This document shows positions 13,681 through 26,272 of a DNA stretch of 64,000 nucleotides, piece after piece. The DNA comes from Plectrocnemia conspersa. Taxonomy: Eukaryota > Arthropoda > Insecta > Trichoptera > Polycentropodidae. How positions within the stretch are numbered: position 1 is the first letter of the stretch; each line of letters starts with the position of its first letter. The DNA lies in NCBI GenBank assembly GCA_009617715.1, contig VTFK01000279.1:372001-436000 (forward strand), read 5' to 3'. A program made the translations under genes and the position numbers. The notes under the pieces are model-generated. The model had not been told where the DNA came from, searched no databases, and worked only from the letters and a program-made list of their open reading frames with translations.

Positions 13681-15160
13681 GATTTTAAATTTAGCTCGCG
13701 AAAATATCGTTTTAGAAGTGTATCTGATAATTAATATCTATCTTTAACAAAAGGACACGAATCCATGTTTCTTGTTGAAGTAGAAAAATTAAGAACCCGC
13801 TCTCGAAGTACATAGTTATAGAAGAAGTTAAAAGTAGCCCAAAGCCATTATATATTAGATACAAAAACGTTTAAAATATTACAGCCATACTAAAATGTTC
13901 CTAATATTCGAAAACCACGATCGTTATATTATACCATTATTGTCACGGAACAAGATTCCGTATCGCATTATGAAACGCACAAGTGTATAACCGTTTTAGT
14001 TTTGTATATATTATATTTATAAGGCAAGACATTCGAAATTTATTAGGCAGCGAAAGCAATAAAATTATATCGTTTTTAATAAATACAACCGAACGCGGGC
14101 CCTATATAAATAACGCGAAACAACATTAGGAGCAAATTTTAGCTCAATAATAAATGTTTAAAGTATCAATTATGCGTATACAAAATACGGTACGGCTACT
14201 TAAAACTTTAATATGGGAAAACATTTTTCTCATTATGTTTATAATGTAAAAGGCTCACGCGAACGCTTAACCAACGTCGGCCGTATTAATTTGAAAACTT
14301 TTAAAAATTACATATAAAACTTAATTCATTAACATTGCCACGGTCGTATACGCATGTATACGCATATAAAGGTTATGTTCTTTATCGAAGAAGGAGAGAG
14401 GAGAAAGTTTTGTATTTTATATCGGGTTATAATGATCGGTATACGTGAAAATTGTGCGCTATATTTTATGCAGTATATCAGTCAGATATTGCGCTTATAA
14501 ATCACACGATTTTGCGGCCATAAATTGCCCAAAAATATACTTGAGCGGATAATATTATCATCAGGCCCAAAACGGTATGGACGACTGCTGAATTATGGCA
14601 AATAAAAGAATGGAAAAGGGAAAATGGCGGAGTTCGCTGGCAGCCATAGATCATGCGCCCCGCGATATCCCCAAAGTACTTTGAGTTTAGGAACACATAT
14701 ACGTATATAAGGAAGAAAAGCATGGTTCAACCGCAATGATTTATATACAATTTTGAGAATATTTAAGTTAAAATATATATTAAAATACCACTAAACCAAA
14801 ATTTATTAAAAAATATATATAAAATATTAGTATTAGATGCAATGTATGCAATAAAAAATAGATTTTATAGTTCTTTTAGATTTAAAGCAACAAAATAACT
14901 AAGATAATATATTCGTACATATATTAAAGATTATTTATTTTCGTTCATCTTAATCGTGTTTATAAATATGTATATAATAAGGGAAAATACTGACTTAATT
15001 TGATTCACTACCACTAAAGAAATTATAGAAATAAATGAAGTGTTATATATCAAATTTATTTATGTGATTTTGCGTTCTTTGCAACAGAAACCCAACTGTT
15101 AATAAATTAAATCCCATGTGTCTGAAAATGAATATTAATGGATCCATTCAAATGAAATTA
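13681..15160. other. Spacer of mixed AT-rich composition
   Basis: AT-rich with short mixed patches (13900-14400, 14500-14700). A 73-codon minus frame at 14502-14723 has no recognisable content. Confidence 0.5.
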
Positions 15161-15860
15161 ATCATATAAGTTTATTTGCTACCATTAGGGCTATAATTCT
15201 TAACGTTCTAGTAAAATCAGGAAACCAGTCATTAATCCAACATTTTCCCCTCAACACTCGCCACTTTTTCTCACCGATTATTTGCTTTAAATAATCCGCT
15301 CCGTTCACGCAACATAATTCAGAGGCGCACGGGAGGAATTCGGCAAAATTGTCTAACAATTGCTTAAGCGGCAAACTTCTCCCAGCACCCGACTCCCACA
15401 CCCCCTTTTTCCCAAGTCCCAGGCGCCTTAAATTATTATTTGCCGAGGAGTGCGTAACGAAATATCACGTGTTTTAAATGGGTTAAACTTTGGGCATAAA
15501 TCTCGAGTTCGGCAGCTGTTACTCACGCCTGGGACCCCTCCCTGTTTCCCATCAACAATCACACATTTTATCCCTTTTGGGGATAAAGAGCCCGGTTTGA
15601 GTTATCGCGCGTTATTTAAACTATTGCCTAATTTACACTTTTGCCTACGTAAGTCCCCTCGGATCCTGCTTAAATGCGTTATTTACGCCGATGGAGACAG
15701 CAAACAAGATGTTGACCTAGAGTCGCACTCATCAGCACTTTTGTCAATATGCCTTTGGCGATCGTTCTATGGCTTCTAAATAACCCGCACAAACAAACAC
15801 CCTGGGGCTATTTGTTCGAATTTGTGAATTTATGACCCATAGAAAACAGGTCTGTAACTG
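15161..15860. other. GC-richer island
   Basis: Mixed-composition island with overlapping frames on both strands (79 codons minus, 109 codons plus at 15450-15779), none recognised. It contains a CACGTG at 15466 and the hairpin TTTATCCC/GGGATAAA at 15567-15587. It is a candidate regulatory island; an exon cannot be excluded. Confidence 0.4.
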
Positions 15861-16799
15861 AGTCGTCGGTGACACTGAAACAAGTAATTCGTACAAATAT
15901 CTGTCTATCTTAGTAAGTGAATTAATATTAAATAACATTAATTTAAGATAAAGTTACTAAATACATATGGCAATATAGCATCCGATTATAATCGTTCATG
16001 GTCTCAAAAATACATTAAATGTTTAAATATAGCTTACCAATTTCATCAACAAAGTAGTTCTTTGAATGTGTAGGTGATACACTTTAATAAATTATCCATC
16101 TATGTAACTAGTATTTATGGCGTATTTTTGTATACTCGTAAATATTATTAATATTCGAATGTATCCTTAAATAAATAAAGTTCCTTAGTAACACAATGTG
16201 GTTAGAATCCTTTCATCATTTTTCTCGTAAATTTATGTATATAAATCTAATAGAGTAAAAACAACGTCAAATTTCCAAGAAAGGTGTATATACATATGTA
16301 TTATTTTGTGATGTTTATGTATAAAATAATCAGCTAAAAAGACTGGGTTAAAATTGAGAAAGTAGATAGGAGGCTAATGTATCTTCTGCGTTTTCAAAGC
16401 GGGAGCACAGAAGCTTTTAAGATATATTTCCCAGAAAATTTATACGAGCCACGAGATTATCTAAGCATTTGTTCTAGGCAACCAGAAAACGAAAAAATGC
16501 GGAGAGATAAACGACCATAAGATGGTTAGAACATTAAGGATTTGAAACAGCCGGTAAAGGGGATTTGTAGCGTTTTCCAACAATCGATTATGAATACTCT
16601 AACCTTTGATAAATAAATCCATATTATATTATTTGATCTAAAATTCAATAGTTTTTTGATCATTGCAAAATAAAAATACTATCCAAAAAGCATTAAAAAT
16701 TTCAATACAATAATAAAAAAGAACATTAGGCTTATCATACTGTTTTAAAATAAAAGAGTATTGATTCGTGAACATAAATATATGAAATCATCTACTTCC
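15861..16799. other. AT-rich spacer
   Basis: No gene, repeat or RNA signal was seen. Confidence 0.5.
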
Positions 16800-17230
16800 A
16801 CGTTCTTTTTCATAGCAATACCTCAAATCCTTACACCGATAAATCATCCCTGTGCCAAGGTAGCGCTCTTTTTCGCGACTTATCTTCAGTTTTATTAGGA
16901 CGCGAATCCTTTGGGTGAAATACAGAAATAGATTGACGGATTGCGCCACGGGGATCACGGCCTCCATTCCGCTGTAAAATCGGCCCCTTTCTTTATATAT
17001 CTACTTAGGTATCTTATCTATACGTGTGTGTATCCAAATCCATATAGTGTACCTTTTAAAGCGTCCCCGGACAACGAAGAAAATGCTGTCTCATTCGCCA
17101 TTGCTGCGTTTCCGATCAGTGAAAGTAATCTCGTAAAATAAGATGTTAGACTTGCACGCCCGGGGGCGCATTTATTTTCGCCAGATAGCCGAGAACAAGG
17201 AGAATGGTTGGCGTAAAATGACAGCGTTGT
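16800..17230. other. GC-richer island
   Basis: CpG-containing patch with frames of 66 codons (+) and 87 codons (-) overlapping at 16941-17281. No recognisable protein or RNA. Confidence 0.35.
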
Positions 17231-18129
17231 GTTAGAGTTGATTGTAAATTTGTTGTAATATGAAAATTTTGGATTTATCATATGAAGTCATGTCTAAAAC
17301 AATTTTATATTCACGTTGGATGTTTATGTTTAATTACTAATTCAATTTTATTAAAACACAAAAGAAGTTGAATAGTTATGATATTAAGACAAGTGACATT
17401 TTAACCCTAAATCTATATAAAGGTAACGCTTTATTCTCAGTGGATATATTGGGTATTTTGTGTAATTACTTTCATAATACAGCTCAATATTATTTTAAAG
17501 AATTACAATTATTATTTAACACTATTTTTTAAAGAGAAACTGTGCTTTTAAAAAGACAATGTACAACAACCATAAAATATGATTTGATCATCCAACAAAA
17601 AATAAAATAATTAGATCTCCAAAAAATATTTCCTAAGCCTTGTTCTTCTAAAGTTTGATTATTTTGGGTATAATATAGATTTTTGATTAAAAAAAATCAA
17701 GACTATACATAAATAGTAAGCACGGAATTACGTGACAATATAAATAACTGTTAGACCAGTGATTATCTTGTATAAGAACGATATCCCTTAACCAAAAAAA
17801 TGTACCTTTATCTATGTATGCAACATGTAATATACAAAGGCAAGTCGTTTACATATGTATATACTATAATATTAAATAAAAACTAAAGTAACATCTCATT
17901 ATATTAATAAAGTGAATAAGGCGAATTATATTTATATTGTGTATAAAATATATACAAGATAATAATTAGCTTTTAGTTAAAATTGTATTTTTTTTCATAG
18001 AATGAAACTTGAGCGGATATTATATCAAATTATTTTTTACCTAGTATTATTAAGATTTCCTCGATAACAACACAATTAAGGCAACCTTTATATTAAAAAT
18101 ATCAACAAAACCATAACACAATTCCTTTG
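17231..18129. other. AT-rich spacer
   Basis: Nothing recognisable. Confidence 0.5.
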
Positions 18130-18700
18130 TAAGACGATTACGAAAGCATAGCCTGTGTTGGGAGCCTTTTTTATTATTTATTATTGCTTTTGTTGTTGTT
18201 AATAAATCTAAACATTAAGCTTACGGATTAGCGATCGTGGGTGGGTGTTCAGGTGCGATCCCCGCCAGCCAGGTGAGGCAACAGTCGGCCTTTTAAGGCG
18301 TGAAAGCCTCGGGCAAATTCCTTTAAGGCTTAATTTAATTAATTAGCACCACTATGCGCCGACTGTATTATTTCGGATACATAACACCGAAACTTTGGCG
18401 GGGAGACGGGAAACGCTAATATCCCAATTTGGCGTACATTTAATTTGCGAAGGCACACACAGACCCTGGCGCAGGCAACAAGGATTTATTTATTGAAATA
18501 ATGCGGATACAAGCCCCGCGGCGGCGAACCGACATCCAAAGCGGAAATCCGCAAAGTACCCGAACGGAGCGGAACGGAGGGCGGAACGCGGCGACTGGGA
18601 ATTATCGCGGGACAGTAATGCTATACATACTAAAAATATTAATAGGCGCTTGCTCAACAATACAAGGGCGTGCGGGTGTATAATATATATGGCATGTAAC
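18130..18700. other. GC-richer island with paired E-boxes and homeodomain-like run
   Basis: Two CAGGTG E-boxes lie 20 bp apart (18250-18255, 18270-18275). A run of overlapping TAATT words lies at 18331-18346 and a GC-rich block at about 18500-18610. Short frames on both strands at 18490-18702 match nothing. The combination suggests a cis-regulatory element, but only the motif words support this. Confidence 0.4.
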
Positions 18701-19437
18701 AAGGCCTGAAAGTATTCGAAACGTTTGGGTCATCTCACAGTGAAATGTCTTTGAAGAATATGTAAATCTAAAGGTGCGCTTACAACCAGTTTTCCCTTCA
18801 TTTTAAAAGCCAAGGTTAATGCTAATTGGTATTCATACTTGTTTTAATATAACTTGTATTTGGATGTGTATCAGTGAAAATGAAATTTTTAGCTCGGTGT
18901 GTCTAAATTCTAAACTAGTTTAACTCGGGTGTTACATCTACAAATATTTATAATTTTGTAATATTTTCAGCCCTGGTAAAAAAAATGTTAAATTTGTAAT
19001 CAATTTATTTATTGAAAAAGCAAAAATAAATAATTCTATACCATATTATTTTTTTTTGTTGCTGAATTGCATTAAGTAAATTTTCAATTCAAGGTTGAAA
19101 TTTTGTGCACCGCTACATTTAGATAAATTATATATGTAAATGTGTTTTTATAATAATAATATAAAAAATGTAAACAATAACATATTCTGGTATTCACAGT
19201 ACCTCAAAATTAGTTACACTTCGTATTTTAAATGATTTGTTTCTGAAGAAATGCAAATATTTTTTATTGAATATCTTAATAAGTTAATATTAAAAAAACT
19301 TTTTAAGAGAGTTTCTATAAATCATTTACGTATGTTATAAATATTTCTGCAAAGTACTGAGAAGAATCACAAATTGTTCTCTAAAATTGCTGAACTTCAG
19401 TTTTTTGCTAGGTTTTGGTCTCGCATTAGTATTTGTA
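18701..19437. other. AT-rich spacer up to MITE copy 2
   Basis: No feature was seen apart from the TA target dinucleotide at 19436-19437. Confidence 0.55.
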
Positions 19438-20290
19438 GAGTACGCTCAGGATAAGGATTCCGGTTTGTTATTGTGTGCGTGAGCTGTGTGGCGCAAAACA
19501 ATTTCGCTCAGAATATTTAATTTTTTTATTTTAAAGGAAAATATATGTTTATTTAACATACATACATCTGAGCTAAATTGTAAATTTCAACGGACAATTA
19601 AAAATATATTATGTCATTAATTAAATATTGGCAAAATTCAAAATCTTTCACTAGTCAAAAAAATAATGCTATTCTTCAAAAGCAAAAAGACATAAAATGG
19701 GGAAAGAAATTATTCGCAGATTGTTTAATGGCTCGACGACTCTATTAAATCATTAGAGTCCATTGAATAAATTTAAAATTATCATTGGCGCAACGATAAG
19801 AATAATAAATTTTTTAAGCCTTACAGAGAATAGTGTATAAAAACCAACAACGTACAGATTAATGAAAAAATAATTAAAATATTTTAATCCACGGGTAAGA
19901 GAACGAATAACTTATAGTGTATATTTGAAGCCTTGATATCAATTAGCACAGATGTGTGTGCACAGATGTTAGTGCTCAAAAAATTTTGTTCTCTTAAAAT
20001 TTCATTTATAAATAAAAAACAGTGGCACGAGTTTAGTGACCTACCCATAGGACAGTGGGCATATCTGGGTTAAACCAATATCAACACAAAATTATTTAAA
20101 ATAAATCACTAGAAAAAATCAAACTTCTGTGCCACACTGCACTTTAATGACGAATACCAGCGTTGACGAATCAGCGACTGTCCTTAAAAGAGAAAGCGAA
20201 ACAACGAAGTACACGCTACATCGCTTCTCCCTCTCATATACATGTACACGCACACAATAACAAACCGGCATCCTTATCCCGAGCGTACTC
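19438..20290. mobile_element. MITE copy 2 (complete, TA target duplication)
   Basis: Complete copy of the family at 1-770. The left end begins GAGTACGCTCAGGATAAGG and the right end is its reverse complement (GAGTACGCTCGGGATAAGG read inward). The inverted repeats are about 43 bp with two visible mismatches. TA lies at 19436-19437 and 20291-20292. Relative to copy 1 it carries 120 extra bases (19941-20060) and lacks about 25 bases corresponding to roughly 170-196 of copy 1. No transposase frame is present. The TIR and TA target point to a Tc1/mariner-type source, which is an inference. Confidence 0.95.
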
Positions 20291-20292
20291 TA

Positions 20293-21419
20293 GCACTAAA
20301 TATAGTTGCCAAAAGAATTTCGATCCTTAATTTAAATATTTTATTCTTACATATTCAAAATTTAGTAAAGAAAGTATTGATTTTATTTTGTTTATTACAA
20401 TGGTTCACTTATTTTTTAGATAAAATTTAAGGTTACTCTAATTCTAGATCGATTTAATATAATAATATAATATTTTTGGCAAGCAAAGCTGGTTATAAAT
20501 TCACGCTAAGTGCAGTTTTTGGACTAGTAATTTTTGACAAGTTTGTAAAGTGTTAAAGCTTGTAACTGTAGTGATTTATATCGCGTGTTTCATTACAAAA
20601 TTTACATGCGTTTTAAAATTAAACTCAAGTGGTTTAACGAAGTTTTGCGGACACGATTTATAACTAACTACAATATTAAATTTATCGATAAAAAAATTGA
20701 ATACACACGTACATTTCTAATACATATTTTAAGACCCTTATGTGCCAATGTAAAAAAGTATTACAGTTATTTATTTTTAATTTAGAATTGAAGATTTATG
20801 GGATATGAGCTTTTAAAATAAAAGCCCTGTAGATAACGAAAATATATTAATAGCATGCAAAATTGCCATGTTAAATAAATAATGTGTCATTCGAAACCGC
20901 ATTCGAAAAACGATTGGAAATCATGTGATAAAAAATTAAAATACACGTTAAATGTCCGATTTAACTGTCAGAGCTGCAAAAAGCCATATAAAGCTGATAA
21001 ACTAGCAAATTTTAATATTAAATTTGTTTGATTGTCGAATTGAAATATTTATATGCATACATGATTGTAATAATATGATACATAAACTATGAAATATAAT
21101 TTAATAATTTTAAAATAAACGCTTTTAGGAGAATTTTTTTTAGTCTTAAACTTTAAGACCATACTCATGTCATTAGTTTGTATTAAAACATCAGTAGTAA
21201 CATTAATAAATATTAAGCACCACAAATTTAATGATTTATCCAAAAATATATAATCAGAAAATAACTGCATGGTATAAAAAATATAAGGGATTGATATAAA
21301 TATTTTTTTTGCATGTTGAATGACCATGAATATGTCAAATATTACATTTAAATAAACGTGCCTTTTGAATAAAAAAAAATCATCAGTGAATATTGCTATT
21401 TATAATACACGAGAGAACT
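20293..21419. other. AT-rich spacer
   Basis: AT-rich; the short frames at 20585-20785 (+) and 21049-21327 (-) have no recognisable content. Confidence 0.5.
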
Positions 21420-22190
21420 TTAACTATAAAAACGAACCCTGTCGTCCCTTATTTGCGTAAATTCGAAAGCCCGCCATCGCTTCAAACCGCAAGTGCCTCA
21501 TAACTTAACAATCGCGGTTAGTATTTAAATTGAAAGCTCGGCATATAATTCGCCCCGGCACGGCGCCCGAATGAAATATGCAGGCGAGCTTTTAAGCTCT
21601 CGTTGTTGAAATTGCCTTCTCTGTACATTTTTTTCCGACCTACCATCCACCCGCGATGCAGTTCGATGCAGTCTGAAATTTTGATGAGCCGAACAAAAAT
21701 AACCGGGGGACCATGGCGGCTGACTGCCCGGGGCGAGGGGCGAAGGGGGACGCTGAATAGTTAATGCCCACCCCTGATGGATCACGCCGGCTTTGCGGTA
21801 TCTTCACTCTTTTTTCCATTCTCCGCCGAGCGTAAAACCACCGTAACGCTCTCGGTTTAGTGGCGAAACGGAGGCGGTTAACGCTTAGCGAACCCCGTCT
21901 GCCACGGTTAACCGAATAGAGTCATAATCTACTATCGCAGTCTTCAAAACGCGTATTAGTCTAATTTCGAGTCAAAATTTACGTGTGCACGTGGTTAGTG
22001 CCGCGGTGAAATTTTTACTACGGAGAGTCGAAACAATTCTCGGTTTAACAGCTTGTTTGCGCTTATCTCGTGCGCTAAATCTGGTTATTCGCACTGAAGC
22101 GAATATTATAAGATAATTTTACAATTTGGGAGCTAGTCTGGCTCTTATCGCGCGCTAATCGTGTGCTGGATTATTAATACATTTATAAAG
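21420..22190. other. Large GC-richer island
   Basis: One of the most GC-rich parts of the window (especially 21700-21760). It carries repeated GGTTAAC words, including the palindrome CGGTTAACCG at 21905-21914, and a CACGTG at 21988. An 86-codon minus frame (21525-21785) matches nothing. It is a candidate regulatory or promoter island. Confidence 0.4.
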
Positions 22191-23005
22191 AGGATAAGAT
22201 GGCTTTGTATAATCTAAGAATCATATACGAAGATGGTACATATCGTCTGGTTTGTTTGAACGGTTGTTTATATATTTAAAATTTTATATTTTATATTATT
22301 AGATACTAGAATGAGAATGAATTTAGCATTTTATTAACTCAGAACTATACAAATTTATTGTATTGATCTTAAACCATGATATTATGAACGCTAATTGTGA
22401 AATAGTGAGCGCGAAATGAGAAAACCCAGGGAAGGTTTAAACGTCCAAAAACAGTACGCTGGCAAATTGAAATTGACAGCTCATATTTGTTTATTAATAA
22501 TACCCATTCAAACTTTTCAGGAAAAATCTGAATGTCTGTTATGTTGACTTTTAACGTTTACAGATTATATAATAGCAGATTAATCAGAGTATTCGTACAT
22601 TATAATAATTTATTAATTGTGACCCCCTAATTTCTATAATAATATAGCTTTGAGTATCGCAAACAGGGCCGCCGAAAGCTAACCCAAAAAATAATGATTC
22701 CGGGCCTCATGACAAAAATGGCATTTTATATATTTTACCGTCGTAATATAATTTCTTGTTAAAATAATAATAAATAAAATAATAATAAATAAAATATAAA
22801 AAATAGTCACTTTTGCGACATATTTTTTGAAATCATATTTTATGCGAAATATTAAGCAATAAAAATTATAATAAAAATCTACTCATAATATTTATCTGAT
22901 AATTAGTTTTTGCTGCTCAGTGTTGCCATATAGTGAATTTCCAGTCGCTCAATTATCAAGCGTTTATATTGAAACTTTTTATAACAATTTTAATGAAAAT
23001 AATAT
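22191..23005. other. AT-rich spacer with a possible transposon end
   Basis: AT-rich, with (AAT/AAAT)n-like repeats around 22763-22803. At about 22664 the words CAGGGCCGCCGAAAG resemble hAT-type terminal sequence, but no opposite end was found nearby, so no element is called. Confidence 0.35.
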
Positions 23006-23262
23006 AAAGCACATCTAAACCAAATTTTGCCCAATAGGAGAGCGCAAAAAAACAATTATCACTTCTCAGAGGTCAAAAATCCACGTCAAAAGCAATAAAA
23101 TCATGCCGTCCCCGCCGCAGTGGGAACGCTTGTTACCGAGCGTTCCCACTGCAACGGCGCCGACACGATTTTATTACTTTTGCCGTGAATTTTTGACCTC
23201 TGAGAAGTGATAATTGTTTTTGCGCTCTCCTATTGACCAAAATTCGGTTTGAATATACTTTG
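23006..23262. repeat. 257-bp near-perfect inverted repeat (foldback hairpin)
   Basis: Two arms of about 117 bp (roughly 23013-23130 and 23139-23255) are inverted copies at close to 90% identity by eye. They are separated by only an 8-nt loop (TGTTACCG, 23131-23138). Pairing is perfect at the tip (GCAGTGGGAACGCT with AGCGTTCCCACTGC) and across a 30-plus-bp middle block. No coding frame lies inside. Likely readings are a foldback MITE or a source of long hairpin RNA. No target duplication was identified. Confidence 0.93.
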
Positions 23263-23550
23263 ATCAGCCCTCTTATATTATTAGTCCATAATAATATCGG
23301 TAAGGAGAGCTATCATATTTTAAAAACATGGTGTGATATCGAAATGCAGACAAACTATGGAGCAATATGTGAGATGCGATGTCTATCTGTATTTATTCTT
23401 TTGCTTATTTTCCCCTGAGAGATGAGTTGGCTTAATTTGTATTTTGGACTTAAAACTAATTATAATATAAGAACTGTCTGGGACATCGAAAATGAACGTT
23501 TCGCAACTGTCAAATTGAGCTTCATAGGAGATCTTAGAGCAGTTAAATTA

Positions 23551-23595
23551 TATTTTTACTAGTAGAAATATGTTTCTACTGGTAAAAATGTATTT
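23551..23595. repeat. Palindromic repeat unit 1
   Basis: Inverted repeat centred on ATATG: ATTTTTACTAGTAGAAA pairs with TTTCTACTGGTAAAAAT with one G-T type mismatch (23552-23589). A second, about 80% identical copy lies 191 bp downstream. Confidence 0.8.
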
Positions 23596-23741
23596 TAAGT
23601 TAACTATTGAAAATATAGCTTTACCAAAAAATACACATTCAGTATAACGTTTATAAATCGGATTAAATAAATAATGATAAGTATGTAAATATATATAATA
23701 CTCAAAACATTAAATTTTACTAGCACCTGCCAGATAATTTA

Positions 23742-23786
23742 TATTTTCACTAGTAAAAATATATATCTACTAGTGAAAATGTGTTT
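23742..23786. repeat. Palindromic repeat unit 2
   Basis: Perfect 12-bp arms ATTTTCACTAGT and ACTAGTGAAAAT (23743-23754, 23769-23780) with a 14-nt loop. It is the direct-repeat partner of the unit at 23551. The pair could be the two ends of a small MITE or a duplicated hairpin. Confidence 0.8.
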
Positions 23787-23924
23787 CAATATGATTTTAT
23801 TGAAATGACATATTTAAAAAATATATTTTCTGGATAGATTCTAGATTTTTATTAGGAATATTTATTTTTATAAATATATTCTTTCAATGATTTTTTCCAA
23901 AGTTGGGTTCCACCAAGAGAACGA
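23787..23924. other. AT-rich spacer
   Basis: Short AT-rich stretch, nothing recognised. Confidence 0.4.
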
Positions 23925-24380
23925 TTCCCAGGAATTTGTCCCCCTCTCAGCATGCCTGATCGCAAACGGTAATCTAACTAATTATATCTTAATCCACCTT
24001 ATCTTATCAGGCACACATACACACACATAAACAGTCCCTTAACAGTTCGGTAACGTCACGCGTTATCGTACGTCGCATAATTTAATAACGTCGGAGCCCG
24101 TAAGTGATTTAACCGCGTGAACAGTAGTTAAATGTGATACATGCCGCAAATAACTTTTACGGGCGCGTTCGGCCCTAATCTCCTTACAATGGCCGGCGGC
24201 AAGGGCACGTGGCCGTCAACATGCCAGTTACGTCACGTAACGCGTCGTTAGTGTGCCAGATTGCCGTTATAATTAACCGCTCTAGCCGAGTTTAGTATTA
24301 AAACCACCCCAAGTTAAAATTTTAACGTCGATCGGGTAAATTTTACTTTTTTGAGGGCTAAAATTGAGGACTAGTTAGAC
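23925..24380. other. GC-richer island with CRE-like palindrome
   Basis: CpG-rich island dense in ACGT cores. It contains GTTACGTCACGTAAC (24227-24241), a 7+1+7 palindrome holding a CRE-like TGACGT/ACGTCA core, a CACGTG at 24206, and an ACAATGG Sox-like word near 24187. No open frame of note. It is a plausible cis-regulatory element by motif content only. Confidence 0.45.
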
Positions 24381-25129
24381 GTGACGTAGGTGTATTAAAA
24401 TATTTTGAGATGTTTTTTTAATATATATAATAGATTTTTATTTTATGAATTAAAAATAAAATAAAATTAATCTAAAATTATCTACACACTGACTTGCTAC
24501 ATTATACGCACGTGTGTGTGTATGCTTTTTTTTAAGTGCCCCATATACACTCGAGCGGAAAGCTCGCGGCGTGGGTGTTAAGTGGAGGCCGAGAACGGTT
24601 CACTGTAGATACACAAGTTTTATATAAAATATACGTACGCGAGTATAGGAAAAAATCCACGTAAAAGCCTCTCCAGTTTTTCCTCTCATTAGAACGAAGA
24701 TAAGAATCGCTATCTGGGCACACACTCACATACGTATAAAATCTAAGGGATGAGATAGAAAATAAAAACGATGATCATCACGTATTTGCTTGATTGACAC
24801 ATGAAACGGTTTGATGTGCTGAAATATATTTTTTTTTCAAATTTAATATACCCTTTTACGATCTAAGTCTAAGATAATTTCAGTTGCTACGAAACGTCTA
24901 CAGTAAAGTAAATAAGTTTAAGTCAAGTATTATGGATATGTTTTAATACAACGGTTGGACTAAGAGTTGGATAAATTGAAATACCAGATATTAAATAATA
25001 TTTAAGTAAGAGTTAAGCAAAAATCGACTCAATCCTTTAGTTATATATCCGCCAAAACACTGCTCTTTATACATTACAAATAAAATATTTTGATAGTTTT
25101 TTTATGAATGTATTTTGAGTATATCCAGC
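24381..25129. other. Spacer with one small island
   Basis: AT-rich except for a mixed patch at 24530-24740 with a 65-codon minus frame that matches nothing. CACGTG sites lie at 24509 and 25129. Confidence 0.4.
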
Positions 25130-25640
25130 ACGTGTTCATAAAGAATTTCCCTTCGGGCTTCAATGGTTTGTTGCCCCTGAGTGACTTGACATTTTAAAGG
25201 TCATCTTCTTGCTTGTGCCGACATTACGGCCGCCGTCACAATGGGACAGTTATGCTCCACGGAAGGATCTGACCTTTTTTATGGACGAGGAGCATGCGGG
25301 CCGGAAAAACCCGGCGCCGTGTCACGCCTTATTTCCTCTCATCTTCCCCGGGAGTAATCCGAAAGAATTCGCATTTCGCAGCCCTGTGTGTGTGCGAATT
25401 TATTGACCTGTCGCCGCGGCGCGTTGTCAGAATGTAAAAGGAAACGCTTTGTTGATATAAAAATAAAAAAAAATAAAAACTGTAGTGAAATTCCGTGGGC
25501 CGCATGCGTGCGTGTCAGCCGGCCATAACTCAAATAATTAGTGGAACAATCATGTGAATACATAATGTCTGCTGGTATTAAAGCAAATAACCGTCGAGTC
25601 CCGGGCTCAAACGCCCTTTCTTGTCGTTCTTCGTATATCG
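25130..25640. other. GC-richer island
   Basis: Two overlapping frames on opposite strands (65 and 74 codons) are unrecognised. The patch around 25270-25350 is GC-rich. It is a candidate regulatory island. Confidence 0.35.
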
Positions 25641-26272
25641 ATCAAATACTTGTGTGATACATGTATAAATGTAGCATATGACATTTTAGATTATCGCGCC
25701 TCTTAATTTAATTTTAATTTTAATTCAATAGCAATGGATAAAATCAATTTAATAATGCTAACAGCCTTATCCCATTTAAAGCTTAGAAAAAAGTATTATA
25801 AAAATATAGCACAATTTAAAAATAAATAATATAAACTGCTTAATCAAGCTTTCGATAAGGTCAAACCTAGGATTAAACAATTAAAACATAAAAAAACAGA
25901 TTCATCCAAGTAAAACATTCACAAAAAAATCAAAAGAACAAAGCTTAGAGTTCGGGATCAATGTTATAGTTGATATATTCGACCTTTGTTAACAACGCAA
26001 AATATTTGGGGATGCGCATAAGCAAAATAATAACAATTGCGCAAATTTATAGTATAAAAAATAAAAGCTTCCAGTTATCAAAAGACTATTAATTACTCGA
26101 ATATGAATCTGTGATACATTAAAGTCACTTCGAAATATATATTCTAAATATCATATTGGACGCCCTGTGGCCACTAAAATAAAATAAAACCCCTTAAAAA
26201 TATTTAGTGTATCCAAATATAAATTTTGTTTAGACTGTGTTTGATAAAAACAAGATGTGGATGTTATAGTAA
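25641..26272. other. AT-rich spacer
   Basis: Nothing recognised. Confidence 0.5.

Noticed and set aside
18225..18270. tRNA-like words (GGATTAGCG then GGTGCGATCCCC)
   Set aside because: The A- and B-box-like words are only about 20 bp apart, the B box has a mismatch, and no cloverleaf or acceptor stem can be drawn.
22664..22720. CAGGGCCGCCGAAAG as an hAT transposon end
   Set aside because: No matching opposite end or 8-bp target duplication was found nearby; the only similar reverse word (about 53574) is 30 kb away.
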